The notes beneath the pieces are model-generated. The model searched no databases. It was not told the DNA's origin and saw only the letters and a list, made by a program, of their open reading frames with translations. From assembly GCA_050251035.1 (NCBI GenBank), contig JBFWNN010000029.1, forward strand, positions 5,035 through 69,034: a stretch of 64,000 nt of DNA, written 5' to 3'. The position numbers and the translations under genes are program-made. The stretch comes from Taklimakanibacter sp050251035. GTDB lineage: Bacteria > Pseudomonadota > Alphaproteobacteria > Rhizobiales > Aestuariivirgaceae. Below are positions 55,964 through 64,000 of this stretch, in pieces (positions within the stretch are counted from its first letter, which is position 1; each line of letters starts with the position of its first letter).

Positions 55964-56004
55964 ATGTGCTTCCTTTGACAGGCTTGCGGATGGAGGGATG
56001 GCGC

Positions 56005-56652
56005 TCAAGCGCGCTCGACCTCGGCCGCGATCGCCGCCGAGATGTAGCGCTTCAGCAAGTGATGGTGGGTCCGGTCGGTCATCGCTTCGTTGGCGATGAG
56101 GCGGATGAAGAGGATCCGGAACATGTCGAACACCATCTCTCCGAGCGGGTCGACCTTGGTGTTCTGCGGAAGCAGCCCTTTTGCTTTCAGCTCCTTCAGG
56201 AAAGAGACGATATAGGACAAGAGCCGCGCGTTGATGCGGCCGTATTCTTCCTTGATGTCCTCGGCATTCTCGGTGACGAGCGTATGCGCGATCGCATAGC
56301 GCCAGGTTGCGCGGTCGATCTGCTTGAGCGAATGCTGCGTCAGACGCCGGAGGAAGCCGACGATATGGTCGGTGCTGGACAGCCGGCGATCGAGCTCGAG
56401 CGTCGATTCGCGCTGGAGCAGCTCCTCGTCCGACCGTGTGATCATCGCCAGCAGGATCTGCTTCTTCGTTCCGAAGTAGTTGTAGAGCGTGGTGGGCGAT
56501 ATGTCCGCCGCCGCCGCGATGGCTTCCATCGACGTCGCGGGATATCCGTTCCTGGCGAAGAGCGCGCCCGCGGAGCGCAGGATGCCGTCATATCTGTCGG
56601 CCTTCTTGCGTTCGCGCAGGCCCATGGGTCGTGGATCGTTCTTCGCGGTCAT
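56005..56652 (-). CDS. TetR family transcriptional regulator
   Basis: A 215-residue regulator. The N-terminal HTH spans RSAGALFARNGYPATSMEAIAAAADISPTTLYNYFGTKKQIL, followed by a helical ligand domain. The ATG at 56652 begins TAKNDPRPMGLRERKKADRYDG; the longer frame to 56718 would run through the operator palindrome. It is promoter-proximal to the ureohydrolase gene, divergent from the ABC importer at 56891, and likely controls both. Confidence 0.87.
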   Translation of the reverse strand: MTAKNDPRPMGLRERKKADRYDGILRSAGALFARNGYPATSMEAIAAAADISPTTLYNYFGTKKQILLAMITRSDEELLQRESTLELDRRLSSTDHIVGFLRRLTQHSLKQIDRATWRYAIAHTLVTENAEDIKEEYGRINARLLSYIVSFLKELKAKGLLPQNTKVDPLGEMVFDMFRILFIRLIANEAMTDRTHHHLLKRYISAAIAAEVERA

Positions 56653-56717
56653 CACACCATCTTCTTGAGAGCTCCGTCCGTCTGGCGGCGACTGTACACG
56701 AGAAAAAGTGTAGTGCA

Positions 56718-56733
56718 CACCAAAATTTTAGTG
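56718..56733. promoter_or_regulatory. Candidate TetR operator in divergent region
   Basis: CACCAAAATTTTAGTG is a palindrome with one mismatched pair (C/A), 66 bases upstream of the TetR start. The surrounding 56700-56760 is strikingly AT-rich and likely holds both divergent promoters. Confidence 0.55.
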
Positions 56734-56890
56734 GACATCATTTTTCTTTTAAAACATGATCGCCGCGTTCGGTCGGAGGCTGCCCGCGAAAAGGGCGCTC
56801 TCGGACCGGCAGCATTCTTTCACGCCGCATGCCCAGAAGAATCAGGCGGAAGAGCGCTCATCCGCCACGGCAACACCCAGGGGAACCAAC

Positions 56891-57694
56891 ATGAAAACTC
56901 GCGCAATCACCCGGCTTTCCGCCCTCTGCCTCGTCAGCCTCTTCCTCGGTTCGCACGCCATGGCGGACCAGGCCATGAAGATCCGGATCGGTCTGGAGCC
57001 GAGCTATCCGCCTTTCGTCATCACCAATCCGGACGGCTCGCTGTCCGGACTGGAGGTGGAGCTCGCCAGGGAGGTCTGTTCGCGCCTGAAGGCGGAGTGC
57101 GAATGGACGTCGATGGACTTCTCCGGCCTGCTTCCGGCGCTCGTCGCGGGGCGGATCGACCTGATTCCGGAGAATCTGCTGCAGACGCCAGAACGAGCGG
57201 CGAAGGCCGAGCTCACCCGTGAAGTCATCTATAATCCGAGCACGCTCGTCGTCTCCAAGAACTGGACGGGGGGCTTCGACAATGAAGCGCTCACGGGCAA
57301 GCGCATCGGCGCCTACAAGGGGTCGGGCCAGCTCAAGATGCTGACGGAGGATGTCAAGGTCGCGGTGCCGGTGACCTATGAGAGCATCGACCAGCAGGCG
57401 CTGGATCTGCGGGCCGGACGCCTGGACGCCATCCTCGACAGCCGTCTTGTCCTGATGGAGAAGTTCCTGAAGGGCGACGACGCGTCCGAATGGAAGCTGG
57501 CCGACCGCGAGTTCTTCCTGCCCGGAATGGAGCAGAAAGGCACCGTATGGGTGGTGAGGAAAGGCCAGAAGGACATACTCGACGGCGTCAACCGGACGCT
57601 CGAGGCGATGATCGCCGATTGCGGCTATACCAAGATCCGCAAGAAATACACCTCGATCAAGATGCTGCGCGAGGAGCCGGCGCAATGTGAATAG
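56891..57694 (+). CDS. Amino-acid-type ABC transporter substrate-binding protein, family 3
   Basis: A 267-residue periplasmic binding protein. Signal peptide: TRAITRLSALCLVSLFLGSHAMA-DQ. The family block is MKIRIGLEPSYPPFVITNPDGSLSGLEVELAREVCSRL, followed by FSGLLPALVAGRIDLI and a C-terminal CGYTKIRKKY. The start at 56891 gives a proper signal peptide, unlike the upstream ATG at 56756. Two permease genes follow but no ATPase. The ligand is probably a basic or guanidino amino acid by context. Confidence 0.9.
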   Translation: MKTRAITRLSALCLVSLFLGSHAMADQAMKIRIGLEPSYPPFVITNPDGSLSGLEVELAREVCSRLKAECEWTSMDFSGLLPALVAGRIDLIPENLLQTPERAAKAELTREVIYNPSTLVVSKNWTGGFDNEALTGKRIGAYKGSGQLKMLTEDVKVAVPVTYESIDQQALDLRAGRLDAILDSRLVLMEKFLKGDDASEWKLADREFFLPGMEQKGTVWVVRKGQKDILDGVNRTLEAMIADCGYTKIRKKYTSIKMLREEPAQCE

Positions 57695-57723
57695 GCCTGT
57701 CGCCCCCGGCATCGGACCACGCC

Positions 57724-58413
57724 ATGGAAACAGATTTCTTCGATGCGCTCGGCTTTGGACCGTCAGGTTACGGCGGGCAGTTTCTTGAAGGAATGCTGAC
57801 GACTCTGGTGGTCGCGGTCGCCAGCGCCCTGTGCGCTCTCATCTGGGGCTCGCTGCTGGGGGCGATGTCATGCAGCAAGTGGGTGTTGCCGCGCCTCGTC
57901 TGGCGCGTCTATCGCTCCATCTTCGCCAGCATGCCGACATTGCTGGTGCTGTTCTTTCTCTACTTCGGCACACCTTATCTGGCCTCCTCGCTCACCGGTG
58001 TGAGCATGGAGATCGGGCCGTTCACGGCTGGGCTGTGCGCGCTCGGCGCGATCTACGCCTCCTATGTCGGAGAAGTGGTCCGCGGCGCGATCCTCGCCGT
58101 CCCGCGCGGCCAGTACGAAGCCTGTGCCGCGCTGGGGCTCGGCCCGCTGCCGACCTGGCTGCGGGTCGTCATTCCGCAGATCGTGAAGGTCGCCTTCCCC
58201 GGTCTCGTGAACAACTGGGTCGTGCTGTTGAAAGATACGGCGCTGGTGTCGGTCGTCGGCCTGGCCGACGTCGTGCGAGTCGGCCAGATCGCCGGCTCGG
58301 CGACCAACCGTCCGTTGCTGTTCCTGACCGTCGTCGGCCTGTTCTATGTCGTGATCGTGACCGCTTCGCTCGGGCTCCTTCGCGCCGCCCGCCCGCGCGC
58401 GGCCTCACGGTGA
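57724..58413 (+). CDS. Amino-acid ABC transporter permease (HisQ type)
   Basis: A 229-residue permease with about five transmembrane helices. Landmarks: GMLTTLVVAVASALCALIWG, RSIFASMPTLLVLFFLYFGTP and the EAA loop GQYEACAALGLGPLPTWLRVVIPQ. It is followed by a second permease after 9 bases, giving a HisQM-like pair. Confidence 0.9.
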   Translation: METDFFDALGFGPSGYGGQFLEGMLTTLVVAVASALCALIWGSLLGAMSCSKWVLPRLVWRVYRSIFASMPTLLVLFFLYFGTPYLASSLTGVSMEIGPFTAGLCALGAIYASYVGEVVRGAILAVPRGQYEACAALGLGPLPTWLRVVIPQIVKVAFPGLVNNWVVLLKDTALVSVVGLADVVRVGQIAGSATNRPLLFLTVVGLFYVVIVTASLGLLRAARPRAASR

Positions 58414-58422
58414 GTTGCCGAT

Positions 58423-59106
58423 ATGATCGATTTCCGGCTGCTCGGGGAATTGGCGCTGCCGCTTGCCGGCGGCGCCGCCTTTTCCGTGCTGTTCACGCTG
58501 GCCGTCTGCGTGCTCGGCGGGCTGGCCGCCCTCGCCGTTTCTTTCCTCGCGGTGAATGCGACGGCGCCGGTCCGGTCGATGATTGCGCTGCTGTCGCTGT
58601 TCTTTCGCGGCTTTCCCCTGCTGGTGCTGCTCTATCTGGTCTATTACGGCCTGGGATCGCTGTCCCTGGTGCGGCACACGGCGCTGTGGACGGCGTTCTC
58701 CAGCCCGCTCTTCTGTGCCCTGCTGGCCTTCACCCTCAATCACGCCTTCTTCGTCGCCCAGATCCTGACCGGCGCGCTGCGGAATATCTCACCCGGAATC
58801 GTCGAGGCCGCGAGTGCCCTCGGCCTGCATCGCACCGTCATCTTCGCCACCGTGCAGCTGCCGCTCGCCTGGCGCCTCGCTCTGCCGGCCTATCGCAACG
58901 AGGTCGTGATGTATTTCAAGTCGTCCTCGCTGGTGACCGTCGTCACGCTCACCGACCTGCTGTCGGTGGCGAAATCCTCCGTCGACCAGTATTTCGACCC
59001 GATCACGCCTTTCGTCGGCGCCGCCTGCCTCTATTGGCTGCTGGTGCAGCTCATCCAGCTTGCCTTCGACCGGATCGACAGGCGACTCGGCTATTACACG
59101 CTTTGA
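58423..59106 (+). CDS. Amino-acid ABC transporter permease (HisM type)
   Basis: A 227-residue permease. Landmarks: GGAAFSVLFTLAVCVLGGLAALAVSFLA, RGFPLLVLLYLVYYGLG and the EAA loop GIVEAASALGLHRTVIFATVQLPLA. Its C-terminus ends FDRIDRRLGYYTL. No ATPase follows; the next gene is a LysR regulator after 27 bases, so the importer must borrow an ATPase encoded elsewhere. Confidence 0.9.
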   Translation: MIDFRLLGELALPLAGGAAFSVLFTLAVCVLGGLAALAVSFLAVNATAPVRSMIALLSLFFRGFPLLVLLYLVYYGLGSLSLVRHTALWTAFSSPLFCALLAFTLNHAFFVAQILTGALRNISPGIVEAASALGLHRTVIFATVQLPLAWRLALPAYRNEVVMYFKSSSLVTVVTLTDLLSVAKSSVDQYFDPITPFVGAACLYWLLVQLIQLAFDRIDRRLGYYTL

Positions 59107-59133
59107 ACCCTCTTACTGTGCTGCTGCGAGGCA

Positions 59134-60099
59134 ATGATCATGCATCATGACATAGCAAGCCCGGGCTTTCCGCGACACGCAGGCGCGGACGGCCCGCGTT
59201 ACCGTGCGGTATCGGTGGCCGATCTGGACATCAGGCTGCTCCGCGTCTTCATGGCCGTGGCCGAGGAGAACGGCTTTGCCGGAGCGAAGTCCCGCCTCAA
59301 CCTGGCGCCCTCGACGCTGAGCGAGCAGATCAAGGATCTCGAATACCGGTTGGGCTTTGCCGTGTGCCTCCGGGGGCGCAAGGGATTCCGGCTGACCGAG
59401 CAGGGCAAGGGCCTGCTCGAGGCGTCGCGCACGCTGTTCACGCATCTGGAGATGTTCCGGAATCAGGTCTCCACCCTGTCGAACCGGTTGTCCGGGGCCA
59501 TTCGGCTCGGTCTCACCGACGGGCTGGTCACCGAGCGGCGCCTGCCCATGTCCGACGTGATCCGCCGGTTCCGCGAGACGAGCCCCTCGGTCGCGGTGCA
59601 TGTGAGCGTCGAGCCGCCGCCCGATCTCGAGATCGGACTCCTGGATGGCGCCTTCGACATGGTGGTCGGCCCCTTTCCGGTCCACAAGAGCGGGCTCGTC
59701 TATGAGCGCCTGTTCGTGGAACGGCAATCGCTCTATTGCGGAAGGGGCAATCGCTTCTTTGACATCGATCCGCGGCTCATCGCCGCCGCGCATCTGACGG
59801 ACGCGCCGTTCGTCACCTATGATTACGCCGGCCAGACGGGTCTGGGGCCATTTGCCGACACCACTGTCGTGCGGTCGCTGGAAGCGGCGACCATGCTCAT
59901 CCTGTCGGGTGGTTTTGTCGGTTTCCTTCCCCGCCACGCGGCGCGCCGGCAAGTGGACGAAGGCGTCCTGTGGGAGATCGACGAAGACCGCTTCGCCTGC
60001 GACTCCGCCTTCTCGCTGGCGACCCGCAATGCCACGGTTCAGGACCCGGCCCAGAAAGCCTTTGCCCGGCTCCTGCTGTCCACCGTTCAGAGGGCCTGA
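59134..60099 (+). CDS. LysR family transcriptional regulator
   Basis: A 321-residue regulator. The HTH is LRVFMAVAEENGFAGAKSRLNLAPSTLSEQIKDLEYRLGFAVCLRGRKGFRLTEQGK (about residues 35-95), after an unusually long 30-residue N-terminal tail. The effector domain follows (IRLGLTDGLVTERRLPMSDVIRRFRE). It is on the same strand as the importer and convergent with the PaaI gene, with 2 bases between stops. It probably controls this catabolic region. Confidence 0.9.
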   Translation: MIMHHDIASPGFPRHAGADGPRYRAVSVADLDIRLLRVFMAVAEENGFAGAKSRLNLAPSTLSEQIKDLEYRLGFAVCLRGRKGFRLTEQGKGLLEASRTLFTHLEMFRNQVSTLSNRLSGAIRLGLTDGLVTERRLPMSDVIRRFRETSPSVAVHVSVEPPPDLEIGLLDGAFDMVVGPFPVHKSGLVYERLFVERQSLYCGRGNRFFDIDPRLIAAAHLTDAPFVTYDYAGQTGLGPFADTTVVRSLEAATMLILSGGFVGFLPRHAARRQVDEGVLWEIDEDRFACDSAFSLATRNATVQDPAQKAFARLLLSTVQRA

Positions 60100-60101
60100 C
60101 A

Positions 60102-60524
60102 TCAAGCGTCCACGACCAGACAGGTTGCGGTCGCGATCGCCGCCGGCCTGCCGTCGCCATGGCCGAGGGTCGCGGTCGCGACCATGATCCGCGCGCCGGC
60201 ATGCACGACCTGCGCAACCGCCGTCAGGGCTGCGTCGTCAACCCGCACCGGCCGCAGGAAGTTCACCTTGATGTCCACCGTCGTCGTGACCTTGCCCGGG
60301 GGACAGAGCGTGTCGCAGGCCCATGCCGCCGCCGTGTCCAGGACCGTGGCGATGACGCCGCCGCCGACCGTGCCGAGCGGGCTGCGCTGGCGGTCCGACG
60401 GGGTCAGGGCGAGCGTCGCCGCGCCCGCCGAGGCCGCGACGACGGTGATGCCGAGGAGCTTGTAGAGCGGCGGCGCTTGCGCCTCGCCATTCCGGATCGC
60501 CAGCAGGCGTTCGAGGCCGGTCAT
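60102..60524 (-). CDS. PaaI family hotdog-fold thioesterase
   Basis: A 140-residue cytoplasmic acyl-CoA thioesterase-type protein. The hotdog signature is GTVGGGVIATVLDTAAAWAC, with the catalytic Asp region, then TTTVDIKVNFLRPVR and GARIMVATATL. It overlaps the BKACE gene by 4 bases. In this operon it could hydrolyse the CoA product formed by the BKACE reaction. Confidence 0.87.
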   Translation of the reverse strand: MTGLERLLAIRNGEAQAPPLYKLLGITVVAASAGAATLALTPSDRQRSPLGTVGGGVIATVLDTAAAWACDTLCPPGKVTTTVDIKVNFLRPVRVDDAALTAVAQVVHAGARIMVATATLGHGDGRPAAIATATCLVVDA

Positions 60525-61435
60525 CGGAGATGCACACCGAGGCGCTCCCGGGCCTCCTGTGGCGCGGCGAGGCCGATATGAAGCTCGCCGAGCAGGCGCT
60601 TGATCTTCTCGACCTGCTGGGCGTTGGACCGGGCCAGTTCGCCGGGCCCCAGCCAGAGGTTATCCTCGAGCCCGATGCGGAGATTTCCGCCCATGACCGC
60701 GGCCACGGTGCCGAGCGCCATCTGGGCGCGTCCCGCCGGCAATGCCGACCATTCGATATCGTCGCCGAAGAGGCGTGAAGCGGTCTGCCGCAGCAGGACG
60801 AGGCTCTCGATATCGGCGCTGATGCCGCCGAGAATGCCCATGACGAATTGCACGAAGGGCCGTCCGGTGACGATCTTGCGGTCCATCAGATGCGCGAGGT
60901 TATGGAGGTGGCCCACGTCATAGGCTTCGAACTCGAAACGTGTGCCGAAGCGCCCGAGCTCGCCGATGATATATTCCATGTCGGCGAACGTGTTCCGGAA
61001 TATCCCGTCGCGGGTGGCCTCAAGGAACGGCTTCTCCCAGTCGAAGCGCCAGGGCCTTTCCTTTGCCGCCAGCATGTGCAGCGCGAAATTCATGGTGCCG
61101 AGATTGAGCGAGCAGAGCTCCGGCCTTATCCGAAGCGGCGCTTCCAGGCGCTGCGCCAGAGTCATCTGGGCGCTGCCGCCCGTCGTGATGCTGAGGATGG
61201 CGTCGGTTTCAGCATTGATGCGTTCGACCACGCGCACGAAACGATCGGCATCGGAGCTCGGGCGTCCCGTTTCGGGGTCGCGGACATGAAGGTGAAGGAC
61301 CGCCGCTCCGGCGCGTGCGGCGGCGATGGCATCGCCGACGATCTCATCTTCGGTAACCGGCAGGTGGGGCGACATCGAGGGCGTATGGATCGAGCCCGTG
61401 ATGGCGCAGGTGAGGATGACGTTGCGCGCCGGCAT
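60521..61435 (-). CDS. Beta-keto acid cleavage enzyme (BKACE, DUF849)
   Basis: A 304-residue TIM-barrel enzyme of the BKACE family, which condenses a beta-keto acid with acetyl-CoA to give acetoacetate and a new acyl-CoA. The zinc site and substrate motif are visible as VLHLHVRDPETGRPSSD (HxH) and NVILTCAITGSIHTP at the start, with SLNLGTMNFA and FEFEAYDVGHLHNLAHL later. It starts 2 bases after the aminotransferase gene and overlaps the thioesterase gene. A beta-amino acid route (transaminase, then BKACE) is a reasonable reading. Confidence 0.88.
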   Translation of the reverse strand: MPARNVILTCAITGSIHTPSMSPHLPVTEDEIVGDAIAAARAGAAVLHLHVRDPETGRPSSDADRFVRVVERINAETDAILSITTGGSAQMTLAQRLEAPLRIRPELCSLNLGTMNFALHMLAAKERPWRFDWEKPFLEATRDGIFRNTFADMEYIIGELGRFGTRFEFEAYDVGHLHNLAHLMDRKIVTGRPFVQFVMGILGGISADIESLVLLRQTASRLFGDDIEWSALPAGRAQMALGTVAAVMGGNLRIGLEDNLWLGPGELARSNAQQVEKIKRLLGELHIGLAAPQEARERLGVHLR

Positions 61436-61437
61436 GG

Positions 61438-62790
61438 CTAGGCGGCCCCGATCTCGGCCAGCGCCTGGCGAACCGCGTGCCCGAGCTTGTCGGCGATCTC
61501 CGCCAGTTCCGCGTCGGAGGCGTTGTAGCGCGGGGCGATGATGATCGTGTCCCCCGCCGTGCCGTCGACATTCCCGCCGGAGGGATAGCAGATGAGCCCG
61601 AGATCGAGGGCCAGGCGCCGAACGCGCAGGAAAAGCTGATGCCCGGGATCGAACGGTGTCTTCGTGGCGCGGTCGGCGACCAGCTCTATCCCGGCGAAGA
61701 AGCCGCGCCCCCTGATGTCGCCGACGGCATCGATGCCGTCCAAGGCCTCGCGCAGCAGCGCGAAGAGATGGCTGCTCTTGTCCCTGACGCGCTCGATCAG
61801 CCCGTCGCGCCGCATGATGCGCTGTACGGCGACGCCGGCGGCGCAGGCGGTCGTATGGCCGGTGAATGTATGGCCCGTCTGTGGCCCGCCATGGGCCGCC
61901 TTCAGCACATCGGCGACCTTGCGGTTGTAGACGGCGGCGCCGAGGGGAACATAGCCGCCGCCCAATCCCTTGGCGATGGGCATGATGTCGGGCGCGGCAC
62001 CGTCATGCTCCAGAGCGCGGAACGTTCCGCATCGGCCGCTGCCGCACATGACCTCGTCGGCGATCATCAATATGCCGTGACGGTCGCATATCTCGCGCAC
62101 GCGCCCGGCATAGCCGGGCGGCGCCGGCACGCCGCCGCCGGCCGCGCCGACCACCGGCTCGAAGACGAAGCCTGCGACATTTTCCGGCCCCAGCTCGACA
62201 ATGGCCGCTTCGAGCTCCTGGGCGCAGTGGCTGGCGATGTCGGGCTCCTTCACGCCCCTGGGCGGCCGGTAGGCATTCACCGGCGAAAGGAAATGGGACG
62301 GCAGGAGGGCCTTTTCATAGGGGGCGCGGCGCTCCTTGAAGCCCGAGATCGAAAGGGCGCCCAGCGTATTGCCGTGCCATGACCGCTGCCGCGAGATGAA
62401 CCGGGTTCGGCCGGCCTCGCCCCGGCCGGAATGGTACTGGAGCGCCAGTTTCAGGGCCGACTCGACGGCCTCCGATCCGCCCGATACGAAGACCATGGCA
62501 TCCAGGCCGCTTCCGCATTGGCCGGCGATGAGCTCCGTCAGCTCCTCGAGCGGATCGCTGGTGAAGGTGTAGCGGTATCCATGCATGACCCGCGTGAGCT
62601 GCTCATGGATGGCCGCAATGACCTCTTCATTGCCATAGCCGAGGCTGTAGACGGCCGGTCCGCCCGAGCCGTCGATATAGCGCTTTCCATTGGTATCGAA
62701 GACATAGCCGCCGCTGCCATGGGCGACTTTGGGAAGCGCGCCCGCGGCGATGGTCGTTGAGGCTTTGCACTGAGATGAAGCTGACGACAT
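61438..62790 (-). CDS. Class III pyridoxal-phosphate aminotransferase
   Basis: A 450-residue omega/beta-amino acid aminotransferase type. The PLP Lys lies in PIAKGLGGGYVPLGA; DEVMCGSGRCG holds the Asp pairing with PLP N1; SGGSEAVESALKLALQYH and TFTGHTTACAAG are family blocks. The start at 62790 is preferred; the frame extends to 62952 but without family residues. It heads the - strand operon with BKACE and PaaI and is divergent from an EamA transporter. Confidence 0.9.
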   Translation of the reverse strand: MSSASSQCKASTTIAAGALPKVAHGSGGYVFDTNGKRYIDGSGGPAVYSLGYGNEEVIAAIHEQLTRVMHGYRYTFTSDPLEELTELIAGQCGSGLDAMVFVSGGSEAVESALKLALQYHSGRGEAGRTRFISRQRSWHGNTLGALSISGFKERRAPYEKALLPSHFLSPVNAYRPPRGVKEPDIASHCAQELEAAIVELGPENVAGFVFEPVVGAAGGGVPAPPGYAGRVREICDRHGILMIADEVMCGSGRCGTFRALEHDGAAPDIMPIAKGLGGGYVPLGAAVYNRKVADVLKAAHGGPQTGHTFTGHTTACAAGVAVQRIMRRDGLIERVRDKSSHLFALLREALDGIDAVGDIRGRGFFAGIELVADRATKTPFDPGHQLFLRVRRLALDLGLICYPSGGNVDGTAGDTIIIAPRYNASDAELAEIADKLGHAVRQALAEIGAA

Positions 62791-62995
62791 GAGTTCCGTC
62801 CGGTCCGGCAAGTCGTGGCTCACGGCAATGGTTTCTTCCAATTGCCTCGCCGTCCGACTGTCTAGCGAAACGCCGTCGCAAGTTCGTTCGGGAATCGCCG
62901 AAGATCGCTTCGGTGCGACCGTCGCTGCCGACACCCCGCTTGTGTCCCGCAATTCCGTTCAAGACGCTCCCGCCCGGATGCGCTGTTCTGTGGCG

Positions 62996-63868
62996 ATGTC
63001 GCAGAAGCTCGTGGGCTATGCCTATCTGACCTCGGCCATGGTCCTGGTCGGCAGCACCGTGATCGCCAGCAAGATTATCGGCGCGGGCCTCGAGCCGTTC
63101 ACCGCCGCGGCGCTGCGTTTCGCCATCGCTCTGCCGTTCCTCGTCGCTCTTATGCGGATGAACCGCACCCCATGGCCGCGCCCGGGTCTCCGCGACGGAC
63201 TCTTGCTCATTATCCAGTCGACCGCCGGCAGTGTCGGCTATACCGCCTTGCTGATCTCAGGACTGCGCCTCACCTCGGCCGCCGATGCCGGCGTGATCAT
63301 CGGCACCTTGCCGGTCGTCTCGGCCGCGATCGCCATCCTGATCCTGGGCGAGCGGCCGCGGCCGATCGTGCTCTTCGCCATTGGTCTCGCGGCGGTGGGC
63401 GTCTTCGCCATCGCCGCGCAGTTCCCCGACGGTGCGCCGGCGTCGCTGCTCGGCAACGCCCTGATCTTCGCCGCCGTCCTGTGCGAGGGCCTGTTCATTC
63501 TGCTCAACAAGCGCCTCGCGGTGCCGATCCCGCCCCTGGCGCAGTCGACGCTGATGACGGGCATAGGCCTCGTCGTGGCGCTGTTGCCGGCCGCCTTCGA
63601 ATGGCCGTCGATGGCGGGTGCGACGCCGGGCGCGGTCGCGGCGGTCGTCTATTATGCGCTGGTGCCGACGGTCGGCGGCTATCTCCTGTGGTATGGCGGC
63701 CTGGCGCGGGTCTCGGGCGCCGAGGCTTCGTTGTTCACCGCCACGGCGCCGGTTTCGGCTGTGCTGCTCGCCGTCATCCTGTTGGGTGAGACGGTGCGTG
63801 CCAGCCAGATCATCGGCATTGCCTGCGTGCTCGCCGCCGTTCTCAGCCTCGGGCTGGCGCGCAAGTGA
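62996..63868 (+). CDS. EamA/DMT family transporter
   Basis: A 290-residue inner-membrane protein with ten predicted helices in two EamA repeats. The first repeat begins LVGYAYLTSAMVLVGSTVIASKI; the second starts near SLLGNALIFAAVLCEGLFILLNKRL and ends with the conserved LLGETVRASQIIGIACVLAAV. The ATG at 62996 is used; earlier in-frame ATGs add a polar tail without family support. EamA proteins export amino acids and metabolites. It is divergent from the aminotransferase gene. Confidence 0.87.
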   Translation: MSQKLVGYAYLTSAMVLVGSTVIASKIIGAGLEPFTAAALRFAIALPFLVALMRMNRTPWPRPGLRDGLLLIIQSTAGSVGYTALLISGLRLTSAADAGVIIGTLPVVSAAIAILILGERPRPIVLFAIGLAAVGVFAIAAQFPDGAPASLLGNALIFAAVLCEGLFILLNKRLAVPIPPLAQSTLMTGIGLVVALLPAAFEWPSMAGATPGAVAAVVYYALVPTVGGYLLWYGGLARVSGAEASLFTATAPVSAVLLAVILLGETVRASQIIGIACVLAAVLSLGLARK

Positions 63869-63870
63869 CT

Positions 63871-64000
63871 TATCTCAGCAGCCCCTTCTGCTTGAGCAGC
63901 GCGCGCGAGACGCATCCGCCGAAGTTTTTTCCCGGCTGCACCACCCTGGCGAAGCATTTGCTGCCGCCGAGCCTGACCTTGATGCGTCCCTTGACCCGGA
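63871..64000 (-). CDS. C-terminal end of a - strand gene, cut by window edge
   Basis: The TAA at 63873-63871 closes a frame whose last ~42 residues read VKGRIKVRLGGSKCFARVV, then GKNFGGCVSRALLKQKGLLR. It is basic with two Cys. The compact composition and convergent position with EamA suggest a real gene, but the family cannot be named from this fragment. Confidence 0.45.

Overview
The window is dense, high-GC chromosomal DNA with coding on both strands. It carries 62 intact or nearly intact protein genes, one frameshifted gene and one gene cut by the right edge. The gene set (cysPTWA-type sulfate importer, choXWV choline importer with BetI, five further ABC importers or importer parts, DUF993 and BKACE enzymes, palindromic repeats of the kind common in Rhizobiales/Hyphomicrobiales) points to a free-living soil- or plant-associated alphaproteobacterium. 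The genus cannot be fixed from sequence reading alone. I saw no tRNA, rRNA, CRISPR array, prophage or complete insertion sequence.

Region by region. 1-7.5 kb (+): an iron locus of imelysin, an IS3-OrfA-like HTH protein, bacterioferritin-associated ferredoxin, bacterioferritin, a Tat-exported multicopper oxidase, a di-haem DUF1111 protein, a second imelysin and DUF1513. 7.5-12.5 kb (-): sulfate importer, a small unknown gene and an Rrf2 regulator with four clustered cysteines. 12.6-19.1 kb (-): a peptide-type ABC operon containing an acetamidase/formamidase. 19.3-21.9 kb (-): fructokinase-type kinase and pgi. 22-23.2 kb (+): an aldo/keto reductase and a frameshifted GIY-YIG nuclease bracketed by inverted palindromic repeats. 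23.3-26.1 kb (-): an SDR, DUF993 and TIM-barrel trio. 26.2-29.1 kb (+): CoA-transferase, enoyl-CoA hydratase and DUF1428. 29.1-36.9 kb (-): a FadR-type regulator, a Gsi-like peptide importer with fused double ATPase, and gamma-glutamyltransferase. 37-45.7 kb: a LacI regulator divergent from a sugar ABC operon that continues into a GMC oxidoreductase, a cupin and a ROK kinase. 45.7-49.1 kb (-): a binding protein, a membrane Cache-HAMP sensor without output domain, and an OFA-family transporter. 49.2-55 kb: BetI plus a Gfo/Idh dehydrogenase divergent from choXWV and an AraC regulator. 55-63.9 kb: an arginase-fold hydrolase, TetR, an amino-acid ABC importer without ATPase, LysR, a PaaI thioesterase, BKACE, a class III aminotransferase and an EamA exporter.

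The overall theme is scavenging and catabolism of small organic N, S and C compounds under local regulators. Likely operators are visible next to the FadR-type, LacI, BetI and TetR genes. Five of the seven complete ABC-type binding-protein genes are followed by a strong hairpin before the next gene of the operon, which suggests that binding protein and membrane components are expressed at different levels. The items most worth a second look are the GIY-YIG/palindrome element, the binding protein/sensor/MFS operon, the extended iron locus, and the hydrolase/transaminase/BKACE neighbourhood.
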